NCBI GenBank assembly: GCA_934169925.1
Contig: CAKPOO010000001.1
Coordinates: 124,001 to 188,000, forward strand
Origin: an uncultured Clostridia bacterium
Lineage (GTDB): Bacteria; Bacillota; Clostridia; TANB77; CAG-465
DNA length: 64,000 nt
Reading direction: 5' to 3'
This document shows positions 58,909 through 64,000 of this stretch, piece after piece. A program made the position numbers and the translations under genes. Every line of letters starts with the position of its first letter. The first letter of the stretch is position 1. The notes beneath the pieces were generated by a model. It saw only the letters and a list, made by a program, of their open reading frames with translations. It was not told the origin of the DNA and ran no database searches.

Positions 58909-59172
58909 TTAATCTTCACTTTTCATAATTTCTTCATACATTCTTCTTGCATTTTCTTTTTGCTTTTTTGTTACTAGTGTGAAATCATCAAAATCAAAGA
59001 AGAAAGATTCTAAACTATCATTGCTTTCAAGTATTATACTTTCAGTTCCTGGATATATCCTTTTCCATTCTTCTAATGTTTCTAATGAATCTGAAACTTT
59101 TGTTTTTAACTGTATATTAGCACCTATTTGTGACCATGTTACAATCTTTATAATCCCTAAATATTTACCCAT
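58909..59172 (-). CDS. Hypothetical protein, 87 aa
   Basis: Unrecognised small acidic protein; aromatic-acidic patch SFFFDFDDFTLVTKKQKENARRMYEEIM near the end. AAGGAGGT is 6 bases before ATG 59172; the adjacent ATG 59175 is too close. Its leader closely resembles that of the next gene upstream (59242-59511), suggesting related control. No domain recognised. Confidence 0.6.
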   Translation of the reverse strand: MGKYLGIIKIVTWSQIGANIQLKTKVSDSLETLEEWKRIYPGTESIILESNDSLESFFFDFDDFTLVTKKQKENARRMYEEIMKSED

Positions 59173-59177
59173 CATAT

Positions 59178-59207
59178 ACCTCCTTGATTAATTATAGTTT
59201 GCATAAT
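59178..59207 (-). repeat. Leader repeat, copy 1 (shared with 59519-59548)
   Basis: On the plus strand, ACCTCCT then 5 variable bases then AATTATAGTTT is shared with copy 2 upstream of the next gene. On the minus strand it holds a TATAAT box and the ribosome binding site. An inverted repeat TTGATTA / TAATCAA flanks the box. Confidence 0.5.
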
Positions 59208-59241
59208 CAAAAAATTAAGTAAATAAAAAATGATCTAAATA

Positions 59242-59511
59242 TTATAACTGATTTCTTAATATAACAACCGTATTTCCAAAAGCATTACGATCTTCAATTA
59301 AGTAATCTTTATATCCAACTTCACCTAAAACAAATATTATATCTTCTTTTGAATATTTTCCTTTTAAAATTAACTCACTTTGAATACTAAAATTTACTAT
59401 AGTATCAAAATAATGTCCCATAACCTCTTTAAGTATTAAAAGACGAGTCGTATCTTCATTATTTTCCTTCCACTTTTTTGCTAAATCAAAAAATAAGTTT
59501 CCATCAAACAT
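59242..59511 (-). CDS. Hypothetical protein, 89 aa
   Basis: Unrecognised small soluble protein, helical at the start (FFDLAKKWKENNEDTTRLLILKEVMGHYF) with a short beta-like C-terminal part. TAGGAGGTAATATTT precedes ATG. Leader nearly matches that of the gene at 58909. It is in a minus-strand cluster of small genes next to a frameshifted hydrolase. No function proposed. Confidence 0.6.
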   Translation of the reverse strand: MFDGNLFFDLAKKWKENNEDTTRLLILKEVMGHYFDTIVNFSIQSELILKGKYSKEDIIFVLGEVGYKDYLIEDRNAFGNTVVILRNQL

Positions 59512-59518
59512 AAATATT

Positions 59519-59548
59519 ACCTCCTAAACTAATTATAGTTTATATAAA
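59519..59548 (-). repeat. Leader repeat, copy 2
   Basis: Second copy of the leader described at 59178; about 22 of 30 bases agree. TATAAT (59537-59532) lies just upstream of AGGAGGT on the minus strand. Confidence 0.5.
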
Positions 59549-59589
59549 TAAACAACTTCCGTTATTATATCACACTTTTTTATAAAAAT

Positions 59590-59620
59590 AAATGGATTAA
59601 AATTTTATTTAATCCATTTT
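59590..59620 (-). terminator. Terminator of the phospholipase-like pseudogene
   Basis: AAATGGATTAAA pairs with TTTAATCCATTT around an A/T loop; A/T flanks allow termination on the minus strand. Confidence 0.72.
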
Positions 59621-59625
59621 ACTTA

Positions 59626-60232
59626 CTATATTATTTTACTAATCTTAGATTTTACTTTTTTTACTGCATCGTTATAAAACTTTTTACCATCTTCTAAAGT
59701 ATAAAAATAATTAATAGGATATACTTTATAATCTATCCAAGCTTCATTTAATTTATTTTTAACAGTTTCATAATTTACAACATTTTCATCTAATTTTTCA
59801 TCAAAATGTATATCGTATATGTTTACATTTTTTAATGAATTAAGAAATCTTTCTTTTATTGAGACCGTATCAAAATCAAAATCTTTATACATGATATTAT
59901 CTACAAAAGCGTAATCTGAATACAATTTTTCATCAGCATAATCTTTTAATTTTTTATATTTATTATTCATATACTGTTCAAACCACATTTTATCTTCTAC
60001 TAAATGAGCATAATATCCGAAGTACTACTTCATCATTTAATTTATTTTGTAGTCTTAAAAATTTATCTAAATTTACTATATCTTCAATATCTTCAAAATG
60101 TGTTTTCTTCCTATCTTTTATAATCATTTTTATTATATCAGGTAAAACTGAACCTAATATAAAATCATCACTTAAATTTAATTCTTTTCTTACTTCTTCT
60201 GAAATTGCAAGATGCATTTTTAAAGAACTCAT
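59626..60232 (-). pseudogene. Zinc-dependent phospholipase C-like gene broken by a frameshift
   Basis: Two frames join into one gene of 607 bases, one more than a multiple of three. Part 1 (from ATG 60232, with AGGAGGAAAGAT upstream) has KMHLAISEEVRKELNLSDDF, GSVLPDI and KKTHFEDIE. Part 2 continues with GYYAHLVEDKMWFEQYM. Together they match the PF00882-type pattern (His near the start, GSxxPDI, THF, then GYxxHLxxD). Removing one T near 60019-60021 restores VVLGYYAHLVED. The first frame stops at 59990. It is either a true pseudogene or an assembly error; no slippery sequence is apparent. Confidence 0.75.
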
Positions 60233-60251
60233 ATCTTTCCTCCTATTAATT

Positions 60252-61289
60252 TTATGGATTACATATTTTGCATGGTGTATATCCATCATTTATCATATTA
60301 TCTCTTGTTTTTTCTATATATTGCTTGTTTTTATCACTCATTTTTTGAACGCTGCTACAATATGAATAATGAAATACTTTTGTATTTTTATTAACTACAT
60401 AACTTTTTTTAGTAGTGCTGCTATCAGCAGTATTTGTGGTTGTATTAGTTGTTGCTGTAGTATTACTTCCCGTAAACTCTGGTCCAGAACTTTCACCATT
60501 TGAATAATTAATTGTAATTCCAGGTTGCACGTTATAACAATATACATTAAATTTAATACTTGCTCCATTATCTTCAACAGACTGTGCTTCCATCAAAACG
60601 CCAGAAACTAGTAAATTTTCATTTTCAAATATTGGTGTTACTCTATAGAGTACATGATTTCCAGTACTTTTTACATATTCTGCCACTTTATTTTCAAAAG
60701 GTAACATTCCTTGAACATTTAAATATCGTGTACCTGTAATTAGATTTTTTTCATTTGCATTTTCACCAGATAATTGATATCCAATTAAATGACATCTATT
60801 GTATAAATAATTTCCATCTATTCCATTATACCTTACAAGATGCCATCCTGTAGGCCTTACATTTCCAATTTCTCCTCTTTTTTCAGTAGGCATTAAATCT
60901 TTACCAATACATGCTATAGCAACTTGACATCTTTCAAGTTTATCAAGATCGCTATAACTTTCATATGATGTAGATACTAAATCATTTTCACTAAAAAATG
61001 GAATATTGTTATTTACTACAAAATATGGACTATCACTAAATTTAGGAATAGTAGAAATTAAATTTTGTATATTCTCTTTATATGCATCAACACTAATATT
61101 TTCTTTAGTTTCACTATTTGTATCAAAATTATTTTTATCTAAACTTTCATCATTTTTAGTTAAAATTCCAACACTTACAAATGAAAAAAGTAGCAATATT
61201 AATGATACAATTAATACATTTTTCCATTTATTTAATGATAATTTATAAAAAAAACTATTGTTGTTTTTAGTTATTTTTACTCTATTCAT
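60252..61289 (-). CDS. Secreted/membrane-anchored DNA/RNA non-specific endonuclease
   Basis: EndA-type ββα-metal nuclease. One membrane helix (about 25-45) follows a basic start. The nuclease domain has NRCHLIGYQLSGENANEKNL with catalytic His, the LITGTRYLNVQGMLPFE block, VLYRVTPIF, and QSVEDNGASIKFNVY. A Thr/Asn linker leads to a C-terminal Ada-like metal-binding domain: VFHYSYCSSVQKM and GYTPCKICNP. I use ATG 61289 with TTGGAGGT about 9 bases before; ATG 61298 is too close. It could serve in DNA uptake or nutrient scavenging outside the cell. Confidence 0.85.
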   Translation of the reverse strand: MNRVKITKNNNSFFYKLSLNKWKNVLIVSLILLLFSFVSVGILTKNDESLDKNNFDTNSETKENISVDAYKENIQNLISTIPKFSDSPYFVVNNNIPFFSENDLVSTSYESYSDLDKLERCQVAIACIGKDLMPTEKRGEIGNVRPTGWHLVRYNGIDGNYLYNRCHLIGYQLSGENANEKNLITGTRYLNVQGMLPFENKVAEYVKSTGNHVLYRVTPIFENENLLVSGVLMEAQSVEDNGASIKFNVYCYNVQPGITINYSNGESSGPEFTGSNTTATTNTTTNTADSSTTKKSYVVNKNTKVFHYSYCSSVQKMSDKNKQYIEKTRDNMINDGYTPCKICNP

Positions 61290-61344
61290 CCATAGCATAC
61301 CTCCAAGCTATGTTATATGCTATCACATCTTTAAAATTTATTCA

Positions 61345-61384
61345 ACAAAAAACAAGGTTATAATATTATAACCCTGTTTTTTTG
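61345..61384. terminator. Bidirectional terminator downstream of yitT
   Basis: A near-palindromic AACAAGGTTATAAT / ATTATAACCCTGTT stem with A and T runs either side. It mainly ends the yitT transcript. Confidence 0.8.
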
Positions 61385-61400
61385 ATAATTTTAATTTAAA

Positions 61401-62288
61401 TTAGACTAATTTTTTATCAAAAGCTCCTTTTATCTCAACCCCATCATCACTTACTAAGAAAGCATTTTTGTCAAATTCATGTATATGTCTTTCAAGTCGC
61501 ATTCTTTCATACTTACTTAATACACTAAGAACAATATATGTATTTGATTTTGTATATCCACCTATTGCTTCCCAATATGTTGCATCCCTTTGAAGTTCAG
61601 TTTGTATGAAGTTTATTAATTTATCAGGTTTTTCTTTTGTAAAAATAAAGACCTCAGAACAAATATTTTGATGGTGATTTTTATCTATAAGCATAGTTTC
61701 AAGTGCGCTAAATATTATAGAAAAAATCATAATACTTATACCATACTTTAAACCACAAACAAAATAAACAAGTAAATTAAATATAAGAGATATATTTCCA
61801 ACCGTAAAGTTTCTGTTTTTTCTACTTAAGGTTATACCAATTATATCAATTCCACCAGTTGACGAACCTGTACTTAGTACCATACCTATTCCTATTCCAC
61901 ATATAATTCCACCCATCATTACATTAACAATTAATTCTTCTACAAGTGGTTGTTTTGGTATTGGAATTATCATTAAAAATAGCGAATTTAAGGTAACTGC
62001 AAATAAAGTTCTAATAAAAAAAGTCTTACTTATCTTTTTATATGCAAGTAAAAATAGTGGTATATTAATTGCATAATAAATTATAGAACTTATATCAAAG
62101 CCAAATTTAAAATGAAAAGCATCAATTATAAAAGAACGAATAAGCTGTGCAAGTCCAAGTACTCCTCCTGTGTATAAATTGTTTGGAATGATAAACAAGT
62201 TAACAGCAAGCGAACATAAAAATATACCAACTGTACATTTTGTAAATTTAAACCATCCCCAATTAAAAATATTTTTTCTTTTACTCAT
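61401..62288 (-). CDS. YitT-family membrane protein
   Basis: Five or six membrane helices in the first ~210 residues (DUF161/YitT_membrane) followed by a cytoplasmic DUF2179 domain (CSEVFIFTKEKPDKLINFIQTELQRDATYWEAIGGYTK). Conserved motifs are NNLYTGGVLGLAQLI and STGSSTGGIDIIG. Function of the family is unknown. Homologues are common in several copies in Firmicutes. Own minus-strand promoter at 62340-62368. Confidence 0.88.
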   Translation of the reverse strand: MSKRKNIFNWGWFKFTKCTVGIFLCSLAVNLFIIPNNLYTGGVLGLAQLIRSFIIDAFHFKFGFDISSIIYYAINIPLFLLAYKKISKTFFIRTLFAVTLNSLFLMIIPIPKQPLVEELIVNVMMGGIICGIGIGMVLSTGSSTGGIDIIGITLSRKNRNFTVGNISLIFNLLVYFVCGLKYGISIMIFSIIFSALETMLIDKNHHQNICSEVFIFTKEKPDKLINFIQTELQRDATYWEAIGGYTKSNTYIVLSVLSKYERMRLERHIHEFDKNAFLVSDDGVEIKGAFDKKLV

Positions 62289-62339
62289 ATAAAATCCTCC
62301 TAAAATAATTATTTAAGATTAAAATTAGTTGCGTTTATT

Positions 62340-62368
62340 ATTATATCATTTTTTATGTAAAATGTAAA
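62340..62368 (-). promoter_or_regulatory. Minus-strand promoter of yitT
   Basis: TTTACA (62368-62363), a 17-base spacer, TATAAT (62345-62340) on the minus strand. Confidence 0.68.
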
Positions 62369-62390
62369 TCAAAATTTGATTATTTAATTA

Positions 62391-62419
62391 TTGATAAAAA
62401 TTCTTGCTTATGATAATAT
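62391..62419 (+). promoter_or_regulatory. Promoter of the Xer recombinase gene
   Basis: TTGATA at 62391-62396, a 17-base spacer, TAATAT at 62414-62419, divergent from yitT. Confidence 0.6.
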
Positions 62420-62447
62420 TATACTGAAAAATAAAGGGGGTTTTTAG

Positions 62448-63410
62448 ATGTATGATGATGTTCCAAAGTATGTACAAGACTTTTTAGAATATATGACAGG
62501 TATCAAAAATAGATCTAAATCTACTGTTCATGAATATTACTATGATTTAAGACTTGCTTTTAAATACTTCTATCTTACAAGAAAAGGATATAAAAATCAA
62601 AATATTACAGAAGAATTATTAAATTCTACAAATATATCAAATTTAGATATTAATTTTTTAAAATCTATCGAACTTGGCGACTTGCATAAATATCTTAATT
62701 ATTTAGCAGAAAAACAAGACGATAAAGCAACTACTCGTTCAAGAAAAGTTTCTGCTTTAAAAAGTTTTTTTAGTTACTGTGCATCAAAAGTAAAAATTAT
62801 AAGTGTAAATCCTGCAATCGAATTAGAAACTCCAAAACTTCCAAAACGTTTGCCAAAATACTTAAGTTTAGATGAAAGTTTAACTCTTCTTAATTCTGTA
62901 AGTGGAGATTTTGAAAAAAGAGATTATTGTATTTTAACGTTATTTTTAAATTGTGGTATGCGTTTATCAGAACTTGTAAATATTAATCTATACAATATAC
63001 GTGACAATGTTTTAACTGTTATAGGTAAAGGTGATAAAGAACGTTCTATATACTTAAATGAATCATGCCAAAAAGCATTAAAAGAATATATTGCCGTAAG
63101 ACCAAAAGATAAACTAAAAGATAAAGATGCACTATTTATCTCGAAAAGAGGCACAAGAATTTCTCAGCGTATGGTCGAAGTACTAGTAAAAAAATATATA
63201 ATTATTGCAGGTCTTGATCCTAAAAAATATTCTCCACATAAATTAAGACATACGGCTGCAACACTAATGCATAAATATGGTGGCGTTGATATTCGTGCTT
63301 TGCAACAATTACTAGGTCATGAAAGTATATCAACAACTGAAATTTATACACATGTAGATAGCGATCAAGTTAAAAACGCTGTTGAAAGTAATCCATTAAA
63401 CAATATGTAA
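62448..63410 (+). CDS. xerC: Tyrosine recombinase XerC/XerD type
   Basis: Site-specific recombinase for chromosome dimer resolution. The N-terminal SAM-like domain (DFLEYMTGIKNRSKSTVHEYYYDL) and the catalytic domain are complete. Active-site residues: Arg in CGMRLSELV, Lys in GKGDKERSIY, His and Arg in SPHKLRHTAATLMH, His in LGHESISTTEIYTHV, and the nucleophile Tyr in IYTHV. 320 residues. GGGGG precedes ATG. No attachment sites or other mobile genes are nearby, which favours a housekeeping Xer over an integrase. Confidence 0.88.
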   Translation: MYDDVPKYVQDFLEYMTGIKNRSKSTVHEYYYDLRLAFKYFYLTRKGYKNQNITEELLNSTNISNLDINFLKSIELGDLHKYLNYLAEKQDDKATTRSRKVSALKSFFSYCASKVKIISVNPAIELETPKLPKRLPKYLSLDESLTLLNSVSGDFEKRDYCILTLFLNCGMRLSELVNINLYNIRDNVLTVIGKGDKERSIYLNESCQKALKEYIAVRPKDKLKDKDALFISKRGTRISQRMVEVLVKKYIIIAGLDPKKYSPHKLRHTAATLMHKYGGVDIRALQQLLGHESISTTEIYTHVDSDQVKNAVESNPLNNM

Positions 63411-63437
63411 AAGAGTAACCATTTTTATAGTTACTCT
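63411..63437. terminator. Terminator between the xer gene and yneA-like gene
   Basis: AAGAGTAAC / GTTACTCTT around an A/T loop, then CTTTTTTT on the plus strand. Confidence 0.82.
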
Positions 63438-63444
63438 TCTTTTT

Positions 63445-63765
63445 TTAATTATATATTGGTATTTGTAGTACTTGTCCTACATATATTAAATTATCATCTA
63501 AATTATTCACTTTCTTTATATCAAAAATCACACTTCTTATATTTAAATGCTCATTTTCTTTGCAAATATTATTTGCAATATTCCATAAAGTTTGACTTTC
63601 TTTTACAGTATAAGTTTGAAAATTAGTTTTTTCTTTACAGAAATTTTTATTTAGAAAAATAGATATAATTAAAATCATAACTAGTATTATAATAATGTTT
63701 TTAAATTTTAAAAATCCTTTCTTGCTATTTCTTCTTTTTTCTAAATTTTTATTCATATTTTTCAT
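63445..63765 (-). CDS. yneA: YneA-like SOS cell-division suppressor (LysM protein)
   Basis: 106-aa membrane-anchored protein. A basic N terminus is followed by one helix (about 22-40, FKNIIIILVMILIISIFL) and an extracellular LysM domain (YTVKESQTLWNIANNI...VNNLDDNLIYVGQVLQIP). The architecture and size match YneA of Bacillus, which delays division during the SOS response. GAGGTGA precedes ATG. Two LexA-type boxes flank its promoter, which is strong context for an SOS role. lexA itself, the usual divergent neighbour, is not visible here. Confidence 0.82.
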   Translation of the reverse strand: MKNMNKNLEKRRNSKKGFLKFKNIIIILVMILIISIFLNKNFCKEKTNFQTYTVKESQTLWNIANNICKENEHLNIRSVIFDIKKVNNLDDNLIYVGQVLQIPIYN

Positions 63766-63780
63766 AACATATCACCTCAT

Positions 63781-63792
63781 AAACAAATGTTC
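63781..63792. promoter_or_regulatory. LexA (SOS) box 1
   Basis: AAACAAATGTTC, the reverse complement of box 2, matching the Gram-positive GAAC-N4-GTTY pattern. It lies just downstream of the yneA -10 box, at the start of the transcript. Confidence 0.78.
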
Positions 63793-63805
63793 TTTTTATA
63801 TTCAA

Positions 63806-63834
63806 ATTATATCATCAGAACATTTGTTTGTCAA
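63806..63834 (-). promoter_or_regulatory. Consensus promoter of yneA
   Basis: On the minus strand TTGACA (63834-63829), a 17-base spacer, TATAAT (63811-63806). The two LexA boxes cover its -35/spacer and its start-site side. Confidence 0.88.
63818..63829. promoter_or_regulatory. LexA (SOS) box 2
   Basis: GAACATTTGTTT, overlapping the -35 end of the yneA promoter spacer. Identical in sequence to box 1 on the opposite strand. Confidence 0.8.
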
Positions 63835-63847
63835 TATAAAAAATAAA

Positions 63848-63878
63848 AAAAAGTGAAAAAATTAATCTTCACTTTTTA
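63848..63878 (-). terminator. Terminator of the partial minus-strand gene
   Basis: AAAAAGTGAA / TTCACTTTTT around an A/T loop, followed on the minus strand by a run of Ts. It overlaps the stop codon. Confidence 0.75.
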
Positions 63879-64000
63879 GTTTATATCATTACAAAATTTT
63901 TCATATTCTGTATCTATTACATCGCATGAAATCATGACATCATCAGTATATTCTATTTTTAAATTCTTAATCTTTTTATTACTTTCATAAATATTTAAAT
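63876..64000 (-). CDS. Unknown protein, C-terminal end (partial)
   Basis: The last ~41 codons of a gene that continues beyond the window. The end reads KIEYTDDVMISCDVIDTEYE, then KFCNDIN and a TAA stop. I do not recognise it. It is upstream of yneA on the same strand but is closed by a terminator, so it is not in the SOS unit. It does not look like the C terminus of LexA. Confidence 0.55.
   Translation of the reverse strand, partial: LNIYESNKKIKNLKIEYTDDVMISCDVIDTEYEKFCNDIN

Noticed and set aside
62448..63410. Integrase of a mobile element
   Set aside because: No attachment-site repeats, excisionase or cargo genes were visible; the protein fits housekeeping XerC/XerD.

Overview
The window reads as chromosomal DNA of a low-GC, spore-lineage Firmicute of the Clostridia type, probably an uncultured gut lineage. 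The sequence basis for this is the strong A/T codon bias, AGGAGG-type ribosome binding sites, a T-box leader on thrS, spoVS, RNase Y next to ymdB, PolA without a proofreading site, the WalJ-RlmH pair, and many promoters of the form TTGACA-17-TATAAT. No phage, insertion sequence, CRISPR array or classical defence island was found. Most of the window is core genome with a few lineage-specific inserts.

Layout. 1-2.5 kb: the 3' end of argS, two orphan genes, DUF1294 and CmpB-type membrane proteins. 2.5-9.4 kb: recD2, ruvB-queH-membrane protein, then T-box-controlled thrS. 9.4-17.8 kb: spoVS, a membrane-anchored solute-binding-like protein with pta, ackA, M24 and M18 peptidases, rodA. 17.9-26.9 kb: an rluA-family gene on the minus strand, trmN6-rsmI-alr, a ClpP-like protease, rnhB-exoA-rsmE, a lipid kinase and a peptidoglycan-binding protein. 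27-37 kb: trmL-ftsZ, a short glmU, mtaB-capA, an M23 peptidase with rsgA-rpe, pfk and tRNA-Trp. 37-45 kb: priA, a tandem-GDPD protein, rny, ymdB, cysE. 45-48 kb, minus strand: murA-walJ-rlmH. 48-56.8 kb: rpmE, prmC-whiA, hemW-polA-slt, yebC and a dead SNase-like protein. 56.8-58.0 kb: a very A/T-rich convergent gap. 58-62.3 kb, minus strand: HD protein, two orphan genes, a frameshifted phospholipase-C-like pseudogene, a secreted nuclease, YitT. 62.4-64 kb: Xer recombinase and an SOS-controlled LysM protein of the YneA type.

Functional themes are translation quality (thrS, mtaB, trmL, trmN6, rsmI, rsmE, rlmH, rpmE, prmC, rsgA), wall growth and division (rodA, murA, alr, glmU-like, ftsZ, whiA, M23, SLT), DNA repair (recD2, ruvB, exoA, rnhB, polA, priA) and glycolysis to acetate (pfk, pta, ackA).

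I did not find a clear new multi-gene system. The most interesting signals are trimmed core proteins (ThrRS without TGS, WhiA without half of its LAGLIDADG domain, FtsZ without its tail, GlmU without its acetyltransferase half), a set of orphan single-gene units with shared codon bias and near-consensus promoters, a 32-bp perfect palindrome, and the A/T-rich gap with a candidate structured RNA and a diverged repeat pair. All functional statements rest on motif reading by eye; no database search was run.
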